From: Heterocephalus glaber
Taxonomy: Eukaryota; Chordata; Mammalia; Rodentia; Bathyergidae
Reading direction: 5' to 3'
Length of the DNA: 64,000 bases
NCBI RefSeq assembly: GCF_000247695.1
Contig: NW_004624732.1
Coordinates: 45,657,793-45,721,792, forward strand
Made by a program: the position numbers and the translations under genes. Under the pieces are notes generated by a model. It saw nothing but the letters and a program-made list of their open reading frames with translations. It ran no database searches and had not been told where the DNA came from. Numbering within the stretch: position 1 is the stretch's first letter; each line of letters opens with the position of its first letter. This document shows positions 1-11,948 of this stretch, one piece after another.

Positions 1-450
1 TTTCACTTAATATTGTGCTTTAAATTACATTTATTTTCCTAAACATTACCTAATTTTATCTTCATGGGTGAATAATATTCCATTACCTATTTATTTACAC
101 ACACACACACATATATAATTTTTTTAACTGTCTGTTGATGGACACCAAGACTATTTGTGGAGCTTAACTATTGTGAATTACATTGTCATAAATATGAGCA
201 TGGATGTATCACTACATTATGGTGTCTTTAACTCTTTTAAGAATATACCTAGGAGAGTGGCATTTCTATTTTTAGTTTTTTCAGTAATCTCCATACTGGT
301 TTTCATCAGGTCTGTACAAATTTACATTCAAACCAATAACAGGGGAAAGTAGGATAACTTTTTTTCCATATCCTCAGTAGTATTTGTTTCTTACAGTGTT
401 CATAATGATAGCCAGTCTGATTAGGGTAAGATGGTCATTTTATAAAATAT
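1..450 (-). mobile_element. L1 LINE fragment, 3' part of ORF2 and tail, antisense
   Basis: Read on the minus strand this matches the end of L1 ORF2. The plus strand shows the reverse complement of several hallmark stretches in order: ttgatggacaccaagacta near 135, a decayed match to the 'caccaacag' block near 335, and tccatatcctcagtag near 366, followed by the 'gatagccagtctgat' block near 403. The fragment runs off the left edge, where tttcacttaa corresponds to the same position as in the L1 at 16873-17502. A short (AC)n lies inside it at about 96-110. Many substitutions and stops: dead. Right boundary approximate. Confidence 0.75.
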
Positions 451-1223
451 AAATATCTTTCAAGCAATTTTGTAACTGTATCTTAATGCTCAACTTTTTA
501 GAATTTTCTAACCCTTAAACATAATAAAATTTTATAGTAATATATAGTTTAATATATATTTAACATATATTTAATATATTTTAATTTAATATATTCTATT
601 TAAAATTATGTTTTAAATAAAAATTTAAAATATATTAAATATATATTTAAGTTTAAATGTTTAGTATTTACAAATTTTACTCACCCTCATTATTATCTTC
701 TAGTAAAATATTTGCATTTTTTCTTTAAATGAACTAGGTATGTAAAAATTGGATTTATAATATAGGTACATAAAATATACACACTTAAACATATATCTAA
801 TATAAAAATATTCCCAAATACAGTCATATATATATGATTTATTTGAATTTAAAAACATTATTTTGAGATCTCTTCTATTTGAGGCTTTACTAAAAATAAA
901 AATTTTAACTCATAAACCATATAAATAGAAGCACTACCATCTGAAGGGAAATTCATTTTCTACTACATAATGGAAAATGTCAGCCATCTTCTGTGAGCAG
1001 TTAGTTCTGGAGATTGAATATAATGATTAAGAAAAGACCAAGGTCATGTGTCCAGTAGTATTTCATCCTTGTGTCTTGTTTTGCTTTTCTTATATGTAAC
1101 AGGGGCTCTATAAAGAACATATGATAATATATGTACCACTTAGTACATAATAACATCCTATTAAAATTATTTTTCTCTTCTGTTTCCTAATACTTTATGA
1201 AGACATGGTCACTATTACAATGT
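451..1223. other. AT-rich unique DNA, no gene seen
   Basis: Very AT-rich. It contains the inverted repeat at 565-644. No coding frame, SINE or LTR recognised. Confidence 0.6.
565..644. repeat. 20-bp perfect inverted repeat, AT-only arms
   Basis: The left arm at 565-584 (atatatttaatatattttaa) is the exact reverse complement of the right arm at 625-644, with a 40-bp spacer. Both arms contain only A and T, so the site could extrude a cruciform or unwind easily. It is not part of a transposon I recognise. Confidence 0.85.
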
Positions 1224-1620
1224 TGTTAGGGCTTTTGACTAGATGTCCCTCCAAAAGCTCATGCAGTCATAGTAGGGCCTTTTCAGAGGTCCCTGGATCT
1301 AGAGTGTGAGATGCTGGAATTAATTCATGGTGCAATGCTAGGCTCAAGGACACTAGGATTAAGGGTGTGAGTGCTACCAGTCCTAAGTAACGTGGGTAAG
1401 ATAAAAGGGGCAGAAAGATGTTGTTAAAATCCCATGTTGATTTTGCTACCTTCTGGCCACTGGTTCTCATCTCCAATGCCCCTCAACCAAGCCACCTGGC
1501 CTTAGAGCCAGCCAATTATGGACTGAAACCTCTACAAACTGTGAGCTAAATAAACCTTTCCTTCCTTAACTTGTGGGTGTTGGGTATTTTGTCTTTGCAA
1601 TGAGAAAAGTAACTAAGACA
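1224..1620 (+). mobile_element. Solo LTR of an ERVL-MaLR element (MST/ORR1/MTD-like)
   Basis: Begins tgttagg, ends aagaca, about 397 bp. It carries the MaLR signature order: a 'gtccc(t)ccaaaagctcatg' block near the start, 'agccagccaattatggactg' near 1506, 'gaaacctctacaaactgtga' near 1524, an AATAAA polyadenylation signal at about 1548, and 'gggtattttgtc' near the end. Flanking 5-mers aatgt (1219-1223) and aatat (1621-1625) look like a decayed 5-bp target-site duplication. No internal sequence is attached, so it is a solo LTR. Confidence 0.8.
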
Positions 1621-3159
1621 AATATAGTTGGTGGAGAGCAAGCATCGATTGTTGAAATAGAAAACACTATCACCCTGTGGTTCTAAATATTTTATATTCT
1701 GAAGATCTTCATGGCAATTTGTTAGACATCACAGAGTTCCAGGGCTGAAACTTGATTTGAGAACTGCCTGTTTTGGTCTGACCTGGCTTCACCTGTGAGG
1801 TGTCCAGCTTTCATTCAAACTTTTATGACAGAGACAAATTATTTTAACCTCCAACTCAACTCACATTCTTCCCATCAAGGGTAGTGCAATTTAGGACTCA
1901 ATCTTAAATGCCTTTCCTTAATCTCTACTGGAATATACAATATAAAGAAAAATAACTCTCAAGAGGCACCCAAGTGTGTTCTAGGGACAATGGGTGAGTG
2001 TTAGAGGAAAGGGGAGATTGTGAATCTTGTGTGCATTTGGGTTCTGGTCATTGAGATTGTCCTTTGGCTTTGTTGGCCTTCTGCCTGGCTCCCAGGGAAG
2101 AGGTGGGGGGAGATTTCGGAGACTGACTATAAGCTGAAAGAGCTCTTTCATTTGAATCTCTGAAAGATTTTGGAAGCCCAAGGCAATAATATTTTATAAC
2201 CTCTGTGCTTCTAGGATTAAAGGAAAGGGGCTGTGGTGAAGGGGGTGGGGAGATTTTCCATATTTTGGGTTTCTATTGAGAATGAAAATGTCACGGAGAC
2301 ACCTGACAATAGGAAAGCAGCAAAATTTGACATAGCATTTCACTGTGTTGAACTTTATTAGTTTTGAGCATTGATGATCAGTGATAAAATGAAAGCATAA
2401 ATGGCCATTTGAAATGGGAGATCTCACAGTAGATTTGATATCAATGGAAAGATCCAAACCAGAAGTAAAACAGGACTGCAGTAGCTGAGAGAACTCCCTT
2501 TTTAGTACAAAAATACAGTCTTGGACTTATTTTGGAAAGATAATTTTGTTGTAAAGAGTCTAAGCAGACTAAAGGCTCTAAGCAGCTGAAATATCCATGG
2601 TGGGAGAAAAAGTAAAAGCAAGGATCTGAAAGAGTTTTCTCAAGAAGTAAAGTGCCCAAATGTCAACTGGAGATACATATTTGAAAAACTTTTCAATGTT
2701 GTTGTTATTTTAATGTTGTGTAACTTAGGAACCTATGGCCTGAGGAAACATGGGTTTCACCTTCAAAGTTGAAGGAAGAGGAAATTTGAAGATATTTTTA
2801 GGTTTGTAAAATTATTAAGGTGGCAATACAAAAGACTCTGGTTACAACCTTTAGATTGAAAATTTGTAGCAAATGAGCCCTATGACTCAACTCTAGGAAA
2901 AAAATGATGAAATTGAGACTCACAATAAGTAAAGCTATAGAACTTTGCCCTTTTACATGTGTATAAGAAATCTTTACAACAGGATTTCTGTCCAAGGAAT
3001 AGCAAATGGAGGATGCATTATTATTTAATATATAAAGATATTTTAAAAGAATATTAACACAATTATTTTGTGATATACACAAGAAAGATGCATCTGTGTC
3101 CAACAATCTACTAGTACTACGTATTTTTGTTTGCTGTGTAATAAAACTTGAAATTAAGT
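1621..3159. other. Unannotated, no gene seen
   Basis: Short open frames only, none with recognisable protein character. 1995-2260 is locally G-rich on the plus strand (runs of 4-6 G near 2105, 2226 and 2243) but I could not assign it to a repeat family. Confidence 0.5.
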
Positions 3160-3840
3160 AGACTGATTTTTCTCACTTTAATCCCATTTTCAAAATTGCT
3201 TTATTAATTTTAGTCCTCTTTCCTATAAATTTAAGAATAATTTTGCCAATATTTATAAAAATCCTTTCTGGTGTTTTGATTGGAAATGTATTCATCTTAA
3301 TTGGGAAAAACTTGGATTTGTAAGTTTTCCAAAAAATCAATACAATGTCTCTCTCCATTTGTTTAGAAGGACTTTAATTTTCTTCATCTGTGGATTGCAG
3401 TTTTCACCTAAAAAGGTAGGACATATGTTGTTAGATGTACATTAAAATATTTTGTACAGTTTATTGTGTAGTTATAAATATTATTACATTTTGAATTTTG
3501 AAATTCATATATCTATGTTAGTACATGGAAACATAATTGATTTTTGAACATTTATCTTATATCTGTGGGCTTGCTGAACTCACATATTATTATAGGATGC
3601 CCTATCAGATTCCTTGAGATGTCCTGCAAACAGGAAATATTGTATTCCATCTGCTTTTTCCTTTTTTTTTTTGGTACCGGGGATCAAACTCTGGTCCTTG
3701 CACTTGCGCAGCAGGCAGCGAAACCGATGAGCTAAATCTCCGGCCCCTATATTCCATCTTCTTGATACGTTTGAATTTTCTTTTTTTAGGTGAGAAACTG
3801 ATTGTACTTAACTGGATTCCAGTATTATACTGGAAAAAGT
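3160..3840 (-). mobile_element. Old L1 LINE fragment (ORF2 interior), antisense, split by an ID SINE
   Basis: The plus strand follows the reverse complement of mammalian L1 ORF2 in order: 'tttgattggaaatgtattca' near 3276, 'ttctgatttttgaac'-like sequence near 3540, 'cttgctgaactcac' near 3570 and 'cctgcaaacagg' near 3622. After the SINE it resumes at 'ggattccagtattatac' near 3812. Heavily diverged, with many indels. The ID insertion at 3657-3749 splits it, so the L1 is older than the ID. Confidence 0.65.
3657..3749 (-). mobile_element. ID SINE (tRNA-Ala derived), antisense
   Basis: On the plus strand: a T run, then ggtaccggggatcaaactc (reverse complement of the B-box end), then gagctaaatctccggcccc (reverse complement of the A-box end). 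Full length, about 75 bp body plus tail. Target-site duplication: tattccatctgctt (3643-3656) against tattccatcttctt (3750-3763), 13 of 14 identical. It lies within the L1 fragment. Confidence 0.9.
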
Positions 3841-6270
3841 GATAATAGCGTGTAGTTTTACTTAACTTTAAATCTTCTGGGAAAATGTTAATTCCTTTAC
3901 CATTACATAAAATACATTATAACTGTAGCTATTTTGTAGGTAATCATTATGAAGTTGTGGGAATTTCCATCTCTTCCTGTTTTCCTGAGTTTTGGAAAGT
4001 CTCTGTGTCTTTCCCATGACCACAACTACAAACTCTGGAGTTAAACAGAAAAGCACAGAGATTTTTCTTAAAATTCTAATCTCGCCATGATTTTACGCAT
4101 ATGTCAAATTAAGAAGGCTTGAAATGCTTTGTGAGAAAGACATAAGAATACAGAGTGGTGAAAGTATAAGTGTGTCTACTGAGAGCAGAAGAATTTGTAC
4201 CCAGCTAGATTTATACGTGGACAATTTCTTTGGAGCCAGTTTAGAGAATCGGGTAGAGTGAGGTAAGACAGTGTCTGTCACTTCTGATATTCTTCTCACT
4301 AGAACTGATACCATCCAAAAGTACCATAGTATTCTGTGTGTAATCTGTAGGACATGGGGCACGCAAACGGTTTAAAGCCAGGGGTCAGCGGGAGGATGAG
4401 GCCAAGATGCATCTTTTCCAGCACCTACGGATCATTTGAGAGTGAGAATGAAATTAATGAATCCAATCCTAAAACGACATAGACTGAGATTCTCATAATT
4501 AAATCTTTGTAAGTAAAAGAAAATATCATTCCTTGAATGAGTTAATGTTTTCATCAGTGGGAAAGGAGGTTTATAGGAAGTTTCATTCAGTTACATGGAA
4601 ATTATAAATTTTAAGGATTTCCTACAATTGAAAAAAGATATGTGAATTTCAAAGTTGATATATATCAATGAGTCAGTGTAATTCCTTTCACAAAGCAAAG
4701 ATCTTAGTCAAGACTCAGATTACTACATTTTTATGAAGGGCTAGCTTTGGTCTTTTGTATGTACATATGCAGCATGAAAGTCTCCATGCTTGCGAAAGTA
4801 CTGTAGTAAAAGAAAGAAAATTAAATTAGTTATTTTCTTTCTGAGTAAAATTGATTTTTTCATTATACTACAGTATAATTAAATTTATTCTGCATCCCAA
4901 TAACAGGTGAGACTTTGACTCTTAGTACCCAAGGTGGAGTTCCAATGAGGTGAGGTGCAATTTGAATTAGTTGCAATGGTTCCTACTTCCTTTTGGGTTT
5001 CCGCATAACTATAAAGTCTTCACCTTTCTTATATGTTAGATAATAAGTGCCTTTTCTTCACCTTTTAATTTATCAGAACTAACCACTGGTATTAACCATA
5101 CAGGCATGGCAGTTACTCATCCTCTTATACTCTTTAAAATCTGCTACACAGCCTGGCACATTAGTTAACTTTCAATTTGGATATAATCTATGAACATTTT
5201 CCATTATAATGAAAATGATAAATAAGATTTAAAAGAATATTTTAAACTGGCATTAAATTTAAAGAGGAAAAAATCAATTGTTTGGAAGGAATGAAACCTT
5301 AATTGTATCATATTCTGAAAAGAACGGGGATTGAGAAACGTGTTTAGGGTTAACATGGACCTTACACACTTAAATCACAAGTAGGTCTTGTTCATTCTCC
5401 AGTGTGTGATAAGCATTCTTAATCCTTTGTTTATTTACTTATGGCACATGAAGCAGGAATATTTCCTACCATTCATTATATGTGGTAAAGCTATTAGCAG
5501 CACCACCCCTAAGAACAAAATTCAAGAAGAAAGTTTGCATGTGCTCTAAAAGTATTTGCTGGATAATTAGAAAATGTTCCACTGCTTCAAAAGCCTCCCA
5601 TATAATACATGGTTAAATGATCATCCTGGAACTTATTCTGGAGTATTATTACCTTTGAGAAAGCATTGTTATTGGGCACTTTTTCTAAAAGACATTAATG
5701 CATATAATTAAAAACATACAATTCAACTTCTCTGCAGGACTTCTATGAAACCCTTTATAGGCTGTTTTTCCTTTCCTTCTAGGTGTTGGTGACTGTGGAC
5801 TCAGAGTAATGAGAAGAAAGTTATTTTTAGGTTGGCATAAGTGTTTTAGTTGTTCTAAACTAAAAAGCCTTATTTACAGTCTGTATACACTACTATACTA
5901 TGGTACATTGTGTTTTATACAAAGCTAATTGCTTTTCTTAGTTTTGCCATTATCCATTTTTTTCTATAATAAGCCTTTTCCCACTAAAGAAATGAAAATG
6001 GAGTAGATTTGTATTGCTGGTTGGAAAAAAATAAAGCTTTCAAAGAAAAACAATATATTAAAAGTAATTCCCTCACCACTAACTACCCAAGTTAAAAGAA
6101 AATTTACACCTTTATCTATTTTGAAAATAAAAGAGAAAATATATGTGCTCTACATATGCTCATGGAACTAACTAGGGAAACCCAAATGATCATCATCTAC
6201 TTCAACATTTGGAAAAACCATGGATATTTATATGTAGCTCTGCTGATCACAGGTAATACAATATTCATCT
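3841..6270. other. Unique AT-rich DNA, no gene seen
   Basis: No SINE, LTR or LINE recognised. A minor 11-bp stem, agaaagaaaat (4811-4821) with attttctttct (4832-4842), is present. An open frame of 89 codons on the minus strand at 4093-4362 has no recognisable domain. Confidence 0.5.
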
Positions 6271-6283
6271 ATAGTAATTGTTA

Positions 6284-6381
6284 GGGCCAGGGATTTAGCT
6301 CAGTGATACTGTGCCTGGCTGGCGAGTGCAAGGTTCTAAGTTAAATCCCCAGTACCAAAATAAATAAATTTTTAAAAAAGA
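6284..6381 (+). mobile_element. ID SINE (tRNA-Ala derived), sense
   Basis: Body starts gggccagggatttagctcag (A box tagctcagtg) and ends with a decayed B box and cccagtacc, then an A-rich tail. Target-site duplication: atagtaattgtta (6271-6283) against atagtgattgcta (6382-6394), 11 of 13. Two mismatches suggest moderate age. A second A run follows at 6395. Confidence 0.88.
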
Positions 6382-6394
6382 ATAGTGATTGCTA

Positions 6395-7789
6395 AAAAAA
6401 AAAAAAAAGCAATATTAACTTCTTATGGGCCTTGGATTTAGGAGCTTAGTATGAGAAATAAGAAAATATAAGGTCTTTTGGTAAAATGGTAGCTTGAAGT
6501 CTTATATCAAGTTTCAAGCCCAACTTATCTGAACAAATTAATAGTAAGTTGAATATAATGCCCAGAACACTGTGCCCAGGCCATTGAACATTGGATAGGA
6601 TGTGGAGATCTGGTGCTTAATAGCTAATGCAGGATGTGATTGTACTAGCCATTCAGATCTGAAAATTCTGTGGCTGATTGAAACATGAAGCTTGCTTATG
6701 TTCAGCCATAGGAGGATGAGAACTGTTGCAGATATAGGTAGAAACGCTGATTGTTGTAAGAACGGATTCAATCATTTTTGGGTGAATTGAGGAGCTGCGT
6801 GCAGGCAAAAAATGTTATCTCTGAGAAGTGCCTGCTTGTAGAAAGAGGGGGGAGGAAAACCTTTAGGGAGAGATTAAGAAATGTGTTCTTACCCTATGAA
6901 ATGATCTTTCCATGAATTTCTTGAGTATTAATTCATTTTGAACTATCATTCATAATGTGCTTTTGGAGTTTCCCTTTAGGTTTGTTGCTTTGAAATCATC
7001 AACTATATGTGAATGAGAGCTGAGTCTAGACAGAAACCTACCAGGCTCGTCTTTGGGAGTGGGAGCTGCTTTACCTCTTCCCCTCAATGCCTGCTGTGGC
7101 ACTAAGACCAGCTACTGTATTCTTGTGCTACAATTGCTTCTTTTCCAGGCTACCCCTGGGTTTTTTTCCACAGCATCCTTCTTAATTTAAATGTCATATA
7201 GCACCATGAACCCTCCAATCTGATGACTGGGTCATATGAGTTCATTGTCCGTTCTTCAAGACAAATCTTGCTTTACCTTCAAAGCATGTATACTCCTTCT
7301 GCTGAAGACAGGGTAACATTTCCAGCCATTCACCCATCCCTGGCTGAAATCTTGTAATGAAATGTTAAAGAAAGGGGAAAGGTGAGGAGGTCAAGAATGG
7401 TAGGAGAAAGTGTCTTTAGAGGTAATTAAGGAAAATAAATCTCTACCTGCTTTAGTCTCTTTGATAATGCATTTCAAAGAACAAAAGAATATTCCATAAA
7501 AGGTATTATGGAAAACAAACTAGAAAACTTGCCTTAAGAAATATAGCTACCTAGCCTTAACTCTTTTTTACTTTTCAACTTACACTTTCTTTCTACGTTA
7601 ACATGTATTTTTTGTTTAGCTAATAAAAATAACTGTATTGTTAAAATATTTATTAAGACCCTAGTACCAGACCATTATAATTATAATTTGGATATTTAGG
7701 GATCTGGTATTATGTCCTGAAATTATTAGTGGAAAGATGGTGGAAAGAATCTATATGGAAAAAGTTTGTATGTGATGCTATTGTAAGCA
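6395..7789. other. Unannotated, no gene seen
   Basis: Low-scoring frames only. 7020-7350 is less AT-rich than its surroundings, but I see no motif or repeat family in it. Confidence 0.5.
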
Positions 7790-8470
7790 GAACTTTGGTT
7801 CCCATCTTTATTCTCTGATGCCTTCCCCTGGTTATATAAGGAAAAATGGAGTTTGAGGATACAATTAAGGTTACTGAGGTCTTGACTTTAAGATAGAAGA
7901 TTTTCTCTTAAGGGCCCTATTTAATGACTTGAGATCTTAGAGAACTTTCTTTGGCTGGAGGTAGAAAACATGTAGCAGAGTAGAAAGTCAGAGACTCAAA
8001 GCATAAATAGGACAACTATTTTTTGAAGTAATGGCCTTTGCACTGAGCTACATCCTCAGTTCTCTTTTATTTCTTTTTTAGTCAAGGTCTCACTAAATCA
8101 CTAAATTTCCCAGGCTGAGCTGAAACTTTCAATCTTGCATTCTCCCTCAGCCTCAAAGAGTGCTGGGATTACCGACACCATGCTAAACTCACCTCTGTGT
8201 TGTAAGCAAGTCTTGCCAACTGAATAGAATGGAAATGCCCCATCCTAATATTTAGAAGAAAGACCAGTGGGTAGAGAGGACAATGTGACAACGAATGCAG
8301 GTGGAATTTACAATATTGAGAAGCTCCTAGCTGATAGCAATCAGGAATCAGGGCCTTGGTTATTCAATCACTAGGAACTGAATTCTACATACAAGCACAT
8401 TCCACCAACTCTGTTCCTAGGACTTCTAGATAAAATTCCAGGCAAGCTGACACTTCATGTTTCACTTTGG
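7790..8470 (+). mobile_element. MLT1-type ERVL-MaLR LTR, split by a B1-dID SINE
   Basis: The left part carries a 'gtcagagactcaaag' block near 7987. After the SINE come gaatgcaggtgg near 8294, aggaactgaattctac near 8373 and 'gacttctagataaaattcc' near 8421, the order expected for MLT1 LTRs. Strongly diverged. The internal B1-dID at about 8025-8200 is a later insertion. Its 3' end abuts another MaLR LTR in the opposite orientation. Confidence 0.6.
8025..8200 (-). mobile_element. B1-dID dimeric SINE, antisense
   Basis: On the plus strand an ID-derived piece (cactgagctacatcctcag near 8041) is followed by a T-rich linker. The reverse complement of a 7SL-derived B1 comes next: aaggtctcactaaatcac near 8084, tctccctcagcctcaaag near 8141, gctgggattaccgacacc near 8162. 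The ID part is shortened, as in the dimeric B1-dID family of non-muroid rodents. Confidence 0.75.
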
Positions 8471-8758
8471 GTATTAGTGAGTTTTGCTCTCTCTAGCACA
8501 AAATACCCAATAGCTAAAATTTAAAGGAGGAGAGGGTCTTACAGTTTCAGTGCTTTCAGACCATATGGCTTGTACTAAGGGAGAGATGGCATGGTGGATG
8601 TAAGCCGTTCAGCAAATGTGCCAGGAAGCTGAGAGGGCAGAGTGAAGCCAGGCATGAGAATCCACTCTTCTACGTTATGCCTTCGGTGACCCGTCCCTTT
8701 CTGACCAAGCCCTCTGTACATTAGACTTTGGGTGATATTTTAGATCTAACCCATAACA
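8470..8758 (-). mobile_element. Solo ERVL-MaLR LTR (ORR1/MTD-like), antisense
   Basis: The plus strand begins gtattagtgag, then acaaaatacccaatagctaa near 8500 and taaaggaggagagggtct near 8522. It ends with 'gactttgggtgatatttta' near 8724 and cccataaca at 8758. This is the reverse complement of the MaLR LTR pattern. Shorter than the 390-400 bp relatives here, so it has internal deletions. No clean target-site duplication found. Confidence 0.7.
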
Positions 8759-8927
8759 CATTTTGAGATTCAAAGCAGAAGAGTTAGTCAAATTCATTCA
8801 ACCTCTGATCTTTATAACCTTGAGAAAATAAATATGTGTCAATTTCAGCTTTTAAATTTGTGGTAGTTTGTTATGTTACTGACAAAAAGATATAATGACG
8901 TATGTAATGAGCCATTTCCACACACAT

Positions 8928-8938
<11 letters not shown>

Positions 8939-8992
<54 letters not shown>
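8939..8992. repeat. Compound microsatellite (CT)n(CA)n
   Basis: Fifteen CT units (8939-8968) run directly into about twelve CA units ending at 8992. Uninterrupted, so probably polymorphic. Frames reading through it are artefacts. Confidence 0.97.
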
Positions 8993-8994
<2 letters not shown>

Positions 8995-9298
8995 ACTGTG
9001 GATGCTATAACATTCCACTGTTGAAATTTTACAACTGAGTGGGAGAAATATGAAAATTTAAGGTAGAAAAAATAATAGCAACAAGTTTCTTTCACCTCAT
9101 TATTAAACATAGAATCATAAAATCTAGTTCGCAGCCTTTTGTGATAAGTAAATGCAATTAAAAGTATACAGCAACGAGCACATCCCTTGGTACATTTTCA
9201 GTGTACATATATGACAGATGCCCTTCACCCTCACTCTATTCCCTACCCTGGTCCACTAACTTATTTTTCTATACCTGTGGATTTCTAGGACTATAGGA

Positions 9299-9757
9299 TG
9301 TTATGATTGGTCTCCAAAATCTTCCCTCAAAGGGAAGGCTTATTGTGTTAAAGGTTTGGTTGCCAGCTGATAATATTTGAGGAATTGAATGGATTGTGAG
9401 GATTCTTATTTCATCAAATGGATTAATCCACAGATAAGTTCATTACTTGAAAGGGCTGTCAGGAGGTGAGGACTAGTTGAAGGAAACAGGTGAGTGGGAA
9501 CATGTCTTTGAATGGTATACCTTGTCTCCACCCCTTCCTTTTTCTTGTTTTTTCCCTTTCTTTCTCTGCTTCCTGGAAGCCATGAGATGAACAATATTCC
9601 TTTCCATGTTCCTACTTCCATGATGTTTCTTCCTTATCTTGGGCCCAAAGTAGTGGACCTAGTGGGCCAAATGACAAACCAAAAATAAATATTTTCTCTC
9701 TTAAGTTAACTTTCTCAGGTATTTTTTGTCACAGCAACAAAAAGTTGCTGTGAAAAT
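9299..9757 (+). mobile_element. Solo ERVL-MaLR LTR (MST/ORR1-like), sense
   Basis: Begins tgttatgattgg, contains 'ctctgcttcctggaagcc' near 9565 and 'cttgggcccaaagtagtgg' near 9638. An AATAAA is at about 9686, then tttttgtcacagcaac near 9724. This is the canonical MaLR LTR order in sense orientation. The extreme 3' end is decayed, so the right boundary is approximate and no duplication is visible. Confidence 0.8.
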
Positions 9758-10198
9758 TCATATATGTATACCCTGGAAAAATTATTATAATAAAGCCAGA
9801 CATTGTTGAGCCAAGCAGTAAATCACCACCATCTGCAATGTTTGTTAAATACATACTCTACAAACCACACTGGATTTGCCAACTGTGAGTCCTAGGTTTG
9901 AGCTTCCGAGGATGTGAATTCCTACTGTGTTCTCAAAATGAGTTTCATGCTATTGTAGGGCACATGTTCAAGAACCACACAGCTTTGATAGGTATGGTCA
10001 GGCTTAATTAGAATGGATATATGCTGGATGCACAGAGTAAATTGTGGGCCCCCAAGATGCATGAGGGCAGAGTCATTATGGCAGCCAGACATCTACTCCA
10101 TCTGCCCTTCATAGATTTCACCAGTGAGCTGAGGGAAGACAAAGAAACTCTTTTTATATCTTGTAGTTTATAAAGTTAGGTAGGAGGGCCCTGCTATT
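9758..10198. other. Unannotated, no gene seen
   Basis: No recognisable repeat or coding frame between the LTR and the GAA tract. Confidence 0.5.
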
Positions 10199-10262
10199 AA
10201 AAGAAGAAGAAGAAAAAGAAGAAGAAGAAGAAGAAGAAGAAGAAGAAGAAGAAGAAGAAGAA

Positions 10263-10293
<31 letters not shown>

Positions 10294-10322
10294 AAAGAAG
10301 GAGGAGGAGGAGGAGGAGGAGG
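10199..10322. repeat. Long (GAA)n tract followed by (GGA)n
   Basis: About 100 bp of GAA·TTC repeats (10199-10299), broken only by a few single-base interruptions (near 10213, 10262 and 10295), pass directly into a GGA run (10300-10322). Pure purine on the plus strand over its full length except one T near 10263. No ID or B1 A-tail origin is evident beside it. Confidence 0.97.
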
Positions 10323-11948
10323 CGGCACCATGGTGTGATTACACATAATCATACCTGTTGCTGCTGAGCTGATAGCTGCCCTTGTAACTCAACTGTGGTT
10401 GAAGTTGAAAAACCTGCCGGGATTGTAGGAACCAGGCTGCAATAACAACTGTGACCGTTATTTTTCTCTTTTATGGCGTTTCCTTTTAAACTATGTTTGA
10501 GATCTTTGTTATAGACGTGTACCCTGTGGCACCAGCCTGTTGTGTAGAGACATCAGTGAGATAGAGCACATGAAAGGACACAGTATAAGTGTGACGAATC
10601 ACAATGACAAGGCTGAGTTGGAGGTAACTTGTGAATGATAAAGTGAACTGAAGCTCCCTTTCTATGACAGTACAAAGGGGTAATGGGGGGTTACCTGAGG
10701 ATTTGGACATCCATCTCTTTCCTGGAAAGTGTGGCCACCCACACTATATGCCATTACACCCTAATGAAACATCCAAATTCTGCATTCACTCTGTCCAAAA
10801 TAAACATCATCTGCCATCAAGTGCCCACGTTATTAGCAACAGGAAATATGAGTTAATCATTCATGAAGGTGGGGAATTTGGCATTGATCCAAGATTAAGC
10901 AATGTGTGAGTAGGATGAAACAACCTTGCCTAGGTATTCAGAAGAAAGACCAGTGCAAACACAGTCATGTGATCAACAAAGCAATCCAGTTATTAAAGCT
11001 CTCCCATGGTGAATAAACACAAAATCACCAGTGAAAGCTTAAAAATATAAAATAATTTCCTGTAGTGACCTGTTTGTACCCTTTTATACTTTTGACTTAA
11101 AAAGCAAAACTTTAGTTTATAAAAATTAATGATAAAACAGAATTATATTTTAAACACCAAACAAAAGTAATTCAAGTGACACATTGAGTTTTACTTTTGA
11201 ACTACTTTTGACATTAAGAAATAGCCAGGGCTGATTTTTGGCATCTTTCCAACAGGACTGTGAAGATACTGTTAATTTTGAAGAGAGATGCAAAGTAAAG
11301 AGTCTTTGGATGAAGAAATTAAGATTTTAGCTCAAATATAGTGGATAATTCACAGATGCACTTTGTGACACTGTCAGCAGTATCATCATCCATAGCATCT
11401 CTTATGTGCCAGGTACCAAGAACACATAATAACTTCACATATGCCAGGAGGAATTCTTTTATTTTACAGTTGGAAACATACTGCTGTATTCCTCTCCTTT
11501 TCTTGTACAAGCTTTACTTAGCCTTTTATTCTGTCACGCAAATAAAAAAAGGAAAACACTTTTCAAGCCTTGTCTAATTACTCAAGTAATAGTTTTAAAT
11601 TATGAGAAAATATTAGAACCAAAACAAAAAACCTTGAAATGTTTGAATTGGTTTCACGGTAACTCAGGCACAGGACAGTGTGCATAAAAAGCTACAATTC
11701 CTGTCAAGTAGTAGTGAGTGTGCATTTGTGTGTACATGGGATAGCTCTGGTTGGTTACTCAAGAGTAGTTGTCCATGTGGAATATAATTTTAGTGTTTGA
11801 ACTCTTAACTAGAGCATATCTTACTTAATCAAGCCCTTTATTTAAATGTAATTTCTTTAATAAGAAAAAGAAACCCCAATTACAGCTGTTTGTTGTAGGC
11901 TTTATTCCAATAGGAATAATGGGGACATAAACTTTTATTGATTATATG
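10323..11948. other. Unannotated, no gene seen
   Basis: A plus-strand frame of 81 codons (10664-10909) and overlapping frames near 11330-11570 show no domain. I recognise no repeat family. Composition is ordinary AT-rich. Confidence 0.45.

Noticed and set aside
8871..9110. 79-codon minus frame with Cys-Val and Arg-Glu repeats
   Set aside because: A direct translation of the (CT)n(CA)n microsatellite.
10199..10322. Tandem repeats that might be read as a CRISPR array or a Glu/Lys-rich coding tract
   Set aside because: A pure triplet microsatellite without spacers or a surrounding gene, in mammalian DNA.
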